A stretch of 64,000 nt of DNA from CAYWKS01 sp964458935 (lineage in GTDB: Bacteria > Planctomycetota > Phycisphaerae > Phycisphaerales > Zrk34), in the NCBI GenBank assembly GCA_964458935.1, contig CAYWKS010000002.1, positions 1-64,000 of the forward strand. The letters run 5' to 3'. Shown here in pieces: positions 8,129 to 16,500 of the stretch. The notes beneath the pieces are model-generated. The model saw only the letters and a list, made by a program, of their open reading frames with translations, ran no database searches and was not told where the DNA came from. Positions within the stretch are counted from its first letter, which is position 1. Each line of letters starts with the position of its first letter. A program made the translations under genes and the position numbers.

Positions 8129-8963
8129 TCGATGACATCGCGTGGCCGGCCGGCCACATTCCCTGACCGCGATTCCAGGCGATGAACGAGCAAACGACGC
8201 GGTGTGGCGCGCCGTGTGGTCGCTTGTCCGCCCCGGGGGCCGCCCCGGGTGGCCGCGGTACGTTAAGTGTATTCGGGTTATATGGTTGCGCGCTTTGACG
8301 GGGTCCGTGCAGGCCCGGCCGGGCGGACACGGCGGGGCGACGGCCCGCGGCATGGCCGCTCGCCGCGGCACGGTCGTCGGTCGTCGGCTTGGCGCGTCGA
8401 TGCACATGAGCCCTCACTAAAGGGCGCACGGCAACGATGCTGCGCAGTGACCCGGCGTTTGGGCCTTGGCCGGGGCGCCAACGCCGCTTCGGCCGCGGCG
8501 CGCGAGCGTCGTCGATATGCAATGCCGCGATTCACATCGCGACAACGCGGTTGTGATACAGCCAGGGCCAGGTCTCATCCGGCGTGCAAGGCAAATCAAT
8601 GCGGGTCGCATCACCGCTGTGGCGCGATCCGTTGGGGGAAGATTCCGGTCGGTGCGGCGGCTGCCGTGGCTTGGGTGGGCCGAGGGTCACCGACGTCGAC
8701 GGGGCATCAGGCACAGCCCGCCGAGGCCCAGCTCACTTAGACAACACGGATCGGCGTCCGCTGATGATAGATTCGTAGGATGTGATACAAAGCACAATGA
8801 CATGGTCACCCACGATCAGAACCTGCGACGGGTGATGGCGGTGATTGACATGGTGTTCGACTTCGGTCGGATGCAGTACCGCCAGTGGTTCCGCGCCGGG
8901 TGCTGACCGCCCCGGGGCGCGACGGGTCGGGGCGCGTCGATGCCGGGTGAGGCGGCGAGCGAT
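8129..8963. other. Non-coding stretch between trpB and the GH28 gene
   Basis: This 835-base stretch has no convincing complete gene. It begins with a perfect 16-base palindrome at 8141-8156 (GTGGCCGGCCGGCCAC), a possible weak terminator of trpB, and has GC-rich repeats of CCCCGGG around 8235-8252. It also contains the decayed 3' end of a second GH28-like gene (8527-8590). Short open frames are present but have no recognisable family, codon bias or ribosome site. Confidence 0.6.
8527..8590 (-). pseudogene. Remnant of the 3' end of a second GH28-like gene
   Basis: On the minus strand this stretch encodes TPDETWPWLYHNRVVAM followed by a stop. The intact neighbouring gene ends TPDETWPWVYHNLNFEQ followed by a stop, so length and stop position are the same. 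At the DNA level about 36 of 38 bases (GGTTGTGATA to CCGGCGTG) match, and GCGATTCAC recurs beyond a diverged 13-base gap. Upstream of this point I see no further similarity and no open frame of useful length. It looks like the last trace of a tandem duplicate whose body has decayed or been deleted. Confidence 0.65.
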
Positions 8964-10658
8964 TCACTGCTCGAAATTCAGGTTGTGATAGACCCAGGGC
9001 CAGGTCTCGTCCGGCGTGGCGCCGCCGCTGCCGTAGTTGGTGGAGTTCTTGTAGAACGGCCGGTTGCCGGTCTTCTCCGAGATGTCGATGTTGCGGGTAT
9101 AGACGTTCATGATGTACCCGCCACGGGCCCTGCTGGTCTTGGTTTTGAACACGCCGGTGTTGACCGGTCCGCTGGCCTTGCAGTTTTCGACGTAGACGTG
9201 GTTGATGCCGCCGGACATCTCGCTGCCGAAGGCCATGAGGCAGTTGCCGCGGTAGCGGTAGCTGTCGTCGGCGGTGAACGAGCAGTTCTGGATGACGATG
9301 TACTCGGAGGGCCGGTCGGCGCCGCGGCCGTCGTAGTTGCGGCCGGCCTTGATGGCCACGCCGTCGTCGCCGGTGTGGAAGTCGCAGTCCTTGATGAGCA
9401 TGTACCGCGTGCCGTTGGGGTTGCACCCGTCGTTGTTGGCGAAGTGGCTGATGACGGTGATGCCGTCGACGGTGACGTTCTCGCACCAGGTGTAGAGGCT
9501 GGCCCAGAAGGGGCTGTTGCGGAGGGTGATGTCCTTGACCAGGATGTTGCGGCAATTGACGAACTGCAGCAGCTCGGGGCGGAGGTAGTCGCCGTTGCCG
9601 AACACGCGGACGTCGACGGGCTGGCGGGTGTTGTTGTACTGGCGGAGCCGGACGCTGGCGGGGTCCTGCTTGTCCTTCCAGGGCCACCAGTGTTCGTCAT
9701 CGGCCTGGCCGTCGAACGTGCCGGGGCCGGTCAGCGCGATGTTCGTCTTGTCCCTGGCATAGAGGAAGGGCGAGTAGTTGTAGCAGGTATTGCCCTCGAA
9801 GGTGGTGAAGACGGGGGGGAGGTAGTCGTTGGGGTCGCGGCCGAAGCGGACCGTGCCCTCGTTGTGGAGGTTGACGTGGCTTTGCAGGTGGATGGGCCCG
9901 GCGCAGAGGTACTCGCCTTCGGGGATGAGCACGCGGCCGCCGCCGGCTTCATGGCAGGCGGCGATGGCGCGGCGGATCGCGTCGGCGCAGGAGGTCTGCC
10001 CGTCGGCGACCGCGCCGTAGTCGGTGATGTCGAACGTGCGGTCGGGGAAGGTGGGCGGCTGGATCTGCGCGAGGATGTCGGGCACGACGTCCCAGCCGAC
10101 CGGCTCGGGCTCGCCGGGCGCAACGACGACCAGGCAGTTCGTCGGCGCGGTCTTCGGATTCGGGCCGAGTTCGACGGTCTGGCCCGCCTTGAAGCCCGGG
10201 CGGGTTTTGTAGCGGTACAGGTTGTACTTGACCGGCTCGCCGTCGACCTGGGCGACGATGTTCATCGATGAGTCGATCCAGTCGGCCATCCAGGCCGGCT
10301 TCTCCGTCGCGCGGTCGTCGATGCCGACGTAGACATCGGCGTCGAACCCGACCTCGAAGGACGCGAGCGCCTCGCCCGCGAAATGCCGCGAGGCGTTGGG
10401 GGTGCGGACCCACGCGGCCTTGCGGAGGTGGGTCGGCACGTGCTCGATGAGCCAGTTCTCATCGGCGAACAGCGGCTGGCGGGTCGTCAACTCAGCCTGA
10501 ACCGACCAGGCGTCGGCGTGGTCGGCGTCGTGGACCTTGAGGTTGTTGATGGGCGAGGAAGCCTGGGCGGCCTGGGCGGTCGCGTGACAGTAACCGAGCA
10601 TCGCCATGGCGACCGCGGCGATCAGGGCGAGCAATACGGGGCAAGGCATCAGCGACAT
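8964..10658 (-). CDS. Secreted GH28-like polysaccharide hydrolase (right-handed beta-helix)
   Basis: A 564-residue protein with an N-terminal signal peptide (hydrophobic to about residue 30, AQAAQA). Residues about 40-190 form an accessory domain (FEVGFDADVYVGIDDRA). From FDITDYGAVADGQT onward there is a pectate-lyase-like beta-helix typical of polygalacturonase family GH28: NNDG for the NTD position, FHTGDDGVAIKAGR for the paired Asp motif, and later CLMAFGSEMSGGI. Expected role: extracellular cleavage of galacturonan or a related acidic glycan. An AAGGA lies five bases before the ATG. A sulfatase is encoded elsewhere in the window, but not adjacent. A degenerate 3' copy lies about 370 bases downstream. 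Confidence 0.82.
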   Translation of the reverse strand: MSLMPCPVLLALIAAVAMAMLGYCHATAQAAQASSPINNLKVHDADHADAWSVQAELTTRQPLFADENWLIEHVPTHLRKAAWVRTPNASRHFAGEALASFEVGFDADVYVGIDDRATEKPAWMADWIDSSMNIVAQVDGEPVKYNLYRYKTRPGFKAGQTVELGPNPKTAPTNCLVVVAPGEPEPVGWDVVPDILAQIQPPTFPDRTFDITDYGAVADGQTSCADAIRRAIAACHEAGGGRVLIPEGEYLCAGPIHLQSHVNLHNEGTVRFGRDPNDYLPPVFTTFEGNTCYNYSPFLYARDKTNIALTGPGTFDGQADDEHWWPWKDKQDPASVRLRQYNNTRQPVDVRVFGNGDYLRPELLQFVNCRNILVKDITLRNSPFWASLYTWCENVTVDGITVISHFANNDGCNPNGTRYMLIKDCDFHTGDDGVAIKAGRNYDGRGADRPSEYIVIQNCSFTADDSYRYRGNCLMAFGSEMSGGINHVYVENCKASGPVNTGVFKTKTSRARGGYIMNVYTRNIDISEKTGNRPFYKNSTNYGSGGATPDETWPWVYHNLNFEQ

Positions 10659-10925
10659 GCGGTTCCTTTCCGCGGACAGCCCGGCATGACCGGGTCGGAT
10701 TGTCGTGGCGTAGCGGCACCCGCCACGCCACGCGTCGCACCGCCGCCTCAGACGCGCGGGGGCGGCTGCACATCCCGGATCGGCGGCGCGATGGCGCGGT
10801 TCGCCGCCATCTTCGCGCGGATCGTCGATCGGGGGCCGGCGGGTCAGTGTACCGCGCCGGCGGTGAGTCGGTCCTGCCGCACGGTATGGCGGGTGTGCGG
10901 GGGCGGGGGAAGAGGGGTCGGCCGG

Positions 10926-12758
10926 TCAGATCTGGTAATGGTCGGGGGGGTTGGGGCGGGTTGGGGCGTCGTCGGGGTCTTCGGCGAGGATGCTGTCGGC
11001 GTCGATGGAGTGGCCGATGAGCTGTCGGGCGCGTCGGAGGGCGGCCTTGGCGCTGGCGAACACGCCGTACCGCGTCTCGAAGATGTGCTCCTCGCCGATG
11101 AGCTGGGCCAGCCCGTAGCACTGGAGCTTGTCGTGCATCTCGGGGGTGACGCCGCAGAGGATCACGTGCCCGCCGCGTTCGCGCATGCTGCCGACGAACT
11201 GTTCGAGCACGCCCAGCGCGGTGGCGTCGATCATATGGGTGCGTTTCATGCGGAGGATCACGACGCGGACGCCGGAGCCGGCCGCCTGGATGAGCTGGTC
11301 GTGCAGTTCGTCGGCCACGCCGAAGAACAGGTCGCCCTCGAGGGAGAGGAACACGACCGAGCGTTGCCCGGTGGAGTCGGTGACGGGGCGTTCCTGGAAG
11401 GGCCCGCCCTGGGCGCGGACCATCTCGGACATGTGCAGGCGACTGGTGCGGCGGAGGTACAGCGCCAGGTTCAGCGCCACGCCGACGAAGACCGCATACT
11501 CCAGCGGGATGAACAGTGTAAAGGCGAAGGTCGCGAGGCACACGATGGCGTCGGCGCGATTGGTGCGTCGCATGCGGTCGAAGGCCCGCCAGTCGATGAG
11601 CCCGGCGGCGATGACGAACAGGACCGCGGCCAGGGCGGCCATGGGCACGAACCGCGCCAGCGGCGCGAACAGCAGGAAGACCGTCGCGACGAAGACCGCG
11701 TTGAACACGCCCGAGTAGAGCGTCTTCGCGCCCGCGTAGTAGTTGAGCGCTGATCGCGAGAAGCTGCCGGAGCCGGGGATGCACTGGAAGAAGCTGGAGA
11801 CGAAGTTGGTGAAGCCCTGGCTGAGCAGTTCCTGGTTGGCGCTGATCCGCTGGCCGGTGCGCGAGGCGATGGTCTGGCCGATCGAGTAGGCCTCCATGAG
11901 CCCGAGCAGGCTCAGGGCCAGCGCCCCGCCGAGCAGCGACTCGGCCTCTGCCCAGGAGAGGGCGGGCAGCCTGAAGCCGGGCAGCCCCTGCGGCAGTTCG
12001 GGCACGAGCACCAGCTCGCCGCCGGTCCACCCGAGCAGGTAGACCGCGGCGCCGGCGCAGACCACGGCGATGAGCGGGCCGGGCACGAGCCGGTGGACCC
12101 GCCGCGCCACCAGCATCACCGCCAGCGCGCCCAGCCCGATGGCCACGGACTGCCAGTGGGCTTCGCCGAGCACGGGCCCGAGCCCGCGGAAGATGCCGGT
12201 CAGCCCGGGCCACGCCGCCGACGGGTCATCCGGCCTCACCGGTGCGACGCTGAGCAGGTTCTTGATCTGCTTGGCGGCGATGAGCACGCCGGCGCCCGCG
12301 GTGAAGCCGACGATCACCGCCCGGCTCACGTACCGCACGAGCGTGCCCAGCTTCAGCCCGGCCATGGCCATCTGCATCAGGCCCTTGAGCAGCGTCAGCG
12401 CGATGACCAGCGTCAGGAACCGCTCGTCGCGCGGATCGACGATCGCCGCGACCGTGGAGAACACGAGCAGGCTCTGCGTGTTGATCGGGCCGACCGACAG
12501 GAAGCGCTGGCTGTTGAAAAGCGAGCCGATCAGGCACTGCACGATGACGGTGTACAGGCCGTGCTGCAGGGGCACGCCGGCGATCTCGGCGTACGCCATG
12601 GACTGGGGGATGGCCACCGCGGCGACGGTCGCGCCGGCGACCAGGTCGCAGCCGGCCTTGCGCCAGGTGTACCGCCGAGCCTCGTCGACGGGTTGGCGAG
12701 CGATACGTTGAACGCTGTCCAGGGCTTCGCGCAAGGGGCTGGTCACGATGATCCGCAT
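10926..12758 (-). CDS. SulP-family anion transporter with STAS domain
   Basis: A 610-residue inner-membrane transporter. About residues 30-400 hold the multi-span SulP core (AGATVAAVAIPQSMAYAEIAG, SVGPINTQSLLVFS, SRTGQRISANQELLSQGFTN). The last 140 residues form a STAS domain (VVFLSLEGDLFFGVADELHD ... HMIDATALGVLEQFV). The family moves sulfate, bicarbonate or other anions; the substrate cannot be assigned. A TTG lies nine codons upstream in frame, but the ATG at 12758 is preferred. The next gene upstream on the same strand stops 92 bases away, so co-transcription is possible. Confidence 0.9.
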   Translation of the reverse strand: MRIIVTSPLREALDSVQRIARQPVDEARRYTWRKAGCDLVAGATVAAVAIPQSMAYAEIAGVPLQHGLYTVIVQCLIGSLFNSQRFLSVGPINTQSLLVFSTVAAIVDPRDERFLTLVIALTLLKGLMQMAMAGLKLGTLVRYVSRAVIVGFTAGAGVLIAAKQIKNLLSVAPVRPDDPSAAWPGLTGIFRGLGPVLGEAHWQSVAIGLGALAVMLVARRVHRLVPGPLIAVVCAGAAVYLLGWTGGELVLVPELPQGLPGFRLPALSWAEAESLLGGALALSLLGLMEAYSIGQTIASRTGQRISANQELLSQGFTNFVSSFFQCIPGSGSFSRSALNYYAGAKTLYSGVFNAVFVATVFLLFAPLARFVPMAALAAVLFVIAAGLIDWRAFDRMRRTNRADAIVCLATFAFTLFIPLEYAVFVGVALNLALYLRRTSRLHMSEMVRAQGGPFQERPVTDSTGQRSVVFLSLEGDLFFGVADELHDQLIQAAGSGVRVVILRMKRTHMIDATALGVLEQFVGSMRERGGHVILCGVTPEMHDKLQCYGLAQLIGEEHIFETRYGVFASAKAALRRARQLIGHSIDADSILAEDPDDAPTRPNPPDHYQI

Positions 12759-12850
12759 CGTAGCAACTGACCCCAGCCGGCGCAAGGCAGGCCCGCGGGG
12801 CGCACGGCGGAGCGTTCGTCGCGGTGAAGGTCAGCCGTCGGCGTGGTGCG

Positions 12851-13348
12851 TCAGGGCGCCGCGGCGGGCGAGGGGACGGTCAGGGCCTGGTCCCAGATCG
12901 ATCGGCCGTGCCGCACCAGGCTCAGGTGAACCAGCCAGTGATCCTCAGCCTCGGCGAGGGGCGCGATCGTGGTGCGGAGGACATACGGGTGGCGTGCTGC
13001 GTCGTCCAGGAAGATCAGGCCGGCGCGTTGACCGAGTTGGGCCATGGCCTGAACCATATTCGCGCGGAAGGACTGAGCAGCGGTGTCGGTGGCGCCGGTC
13101 AGGTCGTCGAAGTCGGCCAGGCCGATGCGGACGTCGGCGGGGGCGCCGCCGGGCTCGGCGCCGGCGATGGCGCGGGCGATGTCGGTGACGGCGGGCTGGA
13201 GGGCGTTGGCGAGGGCCTGGCCGCGTGGCGGGGGCCTGGTGGGATCGGCGGGATCGGGCGTGTGGGGCCCGCACGAGCCAACCCCGGCGGCGACAAGGGT
13301 TAGCGTCGCCAGGGCTCGCCACGATCCGGTACAGAGCAGCCGTCGCAT
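12851..13348 (-). CDS. Small putative lipoprotein
   Basis: A 165-residue protein with a signal peptide ending in a lipobox-like VGSC (Cys about 25), then a proline-rich linker and a compact domain (VRIGLADFDDLTGATDTAAQ ... GLIFLDDAARHPYVLRTTIA). The pattern 'beta strand, DFDDLTG, helix, LIF-D' recalls LpoB/CsgG-type lipoproteins, but similarity is too weak to name it. The ATG is chosen because it starts the signal peptide and has TATACT seven bases upstream. It is divergent from the ABC-secretin gene, 169 bases between starts, so a shared envelope role is possible but unproven. Confidence 0.65.
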   Translation of the reverse strand: MRRLLCTGSWRALATLTLVAAGVGSCGPHTPDPADPTRPPPRGQALANALQPAVTDIARAIAGAEPGGAPADVRIGLADFDDLTGATDTAAQSFRANMVQAMAQLGQRAGLIFLDDAARHPYVLRTTIAPLAEAEDHWLVHLSLVRHGRSIWDQALTVPSPAAAP

Positions 13349-13355
13349 CAGCCGA

Positions 13356-13361
13356 AGTATA
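13356..13361 (-). promoter_or_regulatory. -10 element of the small lipoprotein gene, predicted leaderless
   Basis: On the minus strand TATACT (five of six consensus bases, preceded by TGA) ends seven bases before the ATG at 13348. It is the best example of the leaderless pattern seen in this window. Confidence 0.5.
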
Positions 13362-13517
13362 TCAGGGCGCCGGGCGGATGCAGCCGCTGTGGCGGCGTGC
13401 GCGGCCGCCGGGCGCGGGTCTCGGGCCGTCGGCGAGCCAGACCGCCGGCGGTGAACGTCTGTCAGGCAAGCGAACGCACACGCCGCGCCAGCCGGGCCAC
13501 CGTTGTTCAGCATCCCC

Positions 13518-16500
13518 ATGGCCAAGCACCCCACCCATCGCCAGACCGCCAATCGAGGCACGCTGCGGCATGCCCGCAGCCTGATCCTGCCGCACCGCAA
13601 GCGGATGGTCACGGTCCTGCTGATGCTGCTGGGGCTGACCGCGGTGAACATGGCCCTGCCCGCGTTCATCAAGCTCCTGATCGACGACGTGTTCCCGAAG
13701 AACAACTGGTCGCTGCTGGGGTTGGTCCTGGCGGGGATCGTCGGCGTGTACATCACCCGCAACACGCTCTACTTCTTCAGCAAGTACAACGCCGTGAGCA
13801 TCGGCGAGCAGGTGTGCTTCACGCTGCGGAAGCGGCTGTTCGAGCACCTGCAGCGGATGAACCTGCAGTTCTACCGGCAGAACCCCGCGGGCAAGGTCTC
13901 CAGCCGCGTCATGAACGACAGCATGATCATCCAGCAGTTCATCCAGGACGAGTTGCCGACGCTGCTGCAATCGCTGCTGCTGTTCGTGGCGTTGCTGGCG
14001 GTGCTGTTCGCGGTGAACTGGTCGCTGGCGGTGGCGTGCACGATCGTTCTGCCGATGCACCTGGTGATGTTCTGGTACTTCAAGCGCCCGATCAAGGCGT
14101 CCAGCCACGTCGCCCAGGAGCAGCTCGACGTGGTGCAGGGCAACATGATCGAGAAGTTCCTCGGCGCCGAGGTGGTCAAGGGCTTCACCGCCGAGCACCG
14201 GGAGAACGCCGCGTTCATGGAGGCGATCGAGCTGTCCCGGGCCAAGCAGATGCAGGGCAAGACGTTCCACGTCGCCCACAAGGTCGCGGCGGACCTGCTG
14301 GTCGGGGTGGGCACGATCGCGCTGCTGGGCTACGGCGCGTACCAGGTGATGGGCCCGCGGGGCATGGCGATCGGCGAGTTCGTCATGTTCTTCGGCTACG
14401 TGGGCATGCTCTACCCCAACCTGCTGCAGCTCATCAGCGGGTTCAGCAAGTACACCAAGACCGCGGCGAGCCTCGAGCGGGCGTTCGAGGTGCTGGACAC
14501 CGGCCCGTCCGAGGTCTCGGGCAAGCGGCGCCTGCCCCGGCCGGTCATGGGCACCCTCCGCTTCGATCACGTGGACGTGCGTTACCCCGACGGCCCGCTC
14601 GTGCTGGAGGACATCACGGCGACGATCCCCGCCGGTCAGTGCTGCGCGATCATCGGGCCGTCCGGCGTCGGCAAGAGCACCCTGGTGAGCCTCGTGCCGC
14701 GGCTGATCGAGCCGGTCAGCGGCCGCGTGCTCGTCGACAACGTCGATGTGGCCGAGCTCGATCTCCAGGACCTCCGCGAGACGATCGGCATCGCGTTCCA
14801 GGAGATGTTCCTGTTCGACACCACGGTGCTGGAGAACCTGCGCTATGCACGCCCGGACGCCGACGACCAGCAGATTCGCGAAGTGGCACAACGCACCGGT
14901 GCCCACGACATGATCGAGCGGCTGCCCGACGGGTACAACACCGTGCTCGGCGAAGGCGGCATCACCCTCAGCCGCGGCGAGAAGCAACGCCTGACCCTGA
15001 CCCGCGCCATGCTCAAGAACCCGCAGATCCTCATCCTCGACGAGGCGACGGCCTCGATCGATCAACCCAGCGTCCACCAGATCATCCCCGCCATCCTCGA
15101 ATTCATGCAGGGCAAGACGACCTTGATGATCACCCATCGCCCGGAGCTGCTGACCCACGCCGACCGCGTCATTCAACTGCACGACGGCCGCATCGCGCAC
15201 TGCGGCCGACCGGAGGAGGTCGACACCGAGCGGTTCATGCTCGGCATCGAACCGTCGCCCGGGGCGCGGCGCGCCGCGGCGCGGGGCGCCGGCGGCTCGC
15301 GATCGGGCTTTCGCGTCGGGATGCTGATCGGGGCGATCCTGCTGGGGCTGGCCGGCGGGTCGGCGGCGAGGGCCCAGGACGCGGCCCCCGACCGGGGCCC
15401 CGGCGACGCGGGCCCGACCGCAGCGGCGGCCTCATCGACCGGCCGCTTCATCAGCCTCGACGGGCTGACCGACATCGAAGCCGCCGAGCTGGTCGGGGTG
15501 GTCGCGGCGCGGGTCCGGACCGAGCTGGGGTATGAGCGCGCCCCCGAGGCCCTGGTCGGCGAGCTGCGCGACCCCCCGCCGAACCTCCGCGCGGTCCACG
15601 TGCTGGCGCGATCCGGCGAACGGGGGCTGGGGCTGGTCCGGGTCGGCTACCGCACGTACCTCAGCCAGCCGCCGCACCTGCTGGTGGACGGCGTCACGCT
15701 CACAGAGGACGGCCGCACCCCCAACGCCCGGCTCACGGACGTCTACACCCTGGTGGACAGCGCGCGGGACTCGCTCAGCCGGCAGCAGGACAACATCGAC
15801 GTCGGCGACCTGGCCATCGAGACGCTGGACCTGAGCTACATCGAACCCGACCGCTGCATCGCGCTGCTCAAGGTGCTGGGCTACCAGTGCATCGAGTACA
15901 AGCCCGGCGGGGAGAGCGTGGGTAACGCACAGATCCTCGAACCCAGCGGCAAGGTGGACCCCCGGCAACTGCCCATCGTCGTGAGCATCCCCGCGACCGA
16001 CGCGTCGAAGCTCGTGGGCGAAAGCAAGATCGGCGGCGGGGCGTTCGGGTTGAGCATGACCCCGTCGGTGGCGAGCGAGCTGCCGCACCATACCGCCGCC
16101 GCCCCGACCATGCAGATGATGGTGCTCTACCACCCGGCGCATCCCGAGCAGTTCTCCGAGCTGCGCCACCGGGTCCACAACAGCATCGACACCGCCGCCA
16201 AGCAGATCCTCGTCGAGGCGATGGTGCTGGAGATCTCCGAGACGGGCCTGAGCCAGCTCGGCGTGGAGTGGGAGCTGACCACCCCGTTCGGCGCCGAGGG
16301 GCTGAACCAGTTCCAGAGCATGAAGATCGGTCGGCTGCCGGACAACCTCACCACCGAGCAGTCGACGCTGGACCTGGAGATCTCCGACGTGTTCGGCCAC
16401 TTCAAGGCGACGCTGCGGGCGCTGGTCCGTGACGGCGAGGCGGAGATCCTTTCGCGGCCGAGCGTGCTGACACTGGACAACCGCCAGGCGTCGATCCGCG

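Noticed and set aside
8141..8156. Perfect palindrome after trpB as an intrinsic terminator
   Set aside because: The 16-base palindrome has no loop and no following T-run, so it is only mentioned in the description of the gap.
6815..8407. A 5' extension of the glycosyltransferase frame to about 900 codons
   Set aside because: The extension is antisense to trpB, is rich in Arg/His/Pro and has no domain; the real protein starts at the first beta strand of the GT fold.
8466..8906. A 146-codon open frame in the trpB-GH28 gap
   Set aside because: There is no ribosome site or family, its Arg/Ala-rich composition is typical of non-coding GC-rich DNA, and it overlaps the GH28 remnant on the other strand.
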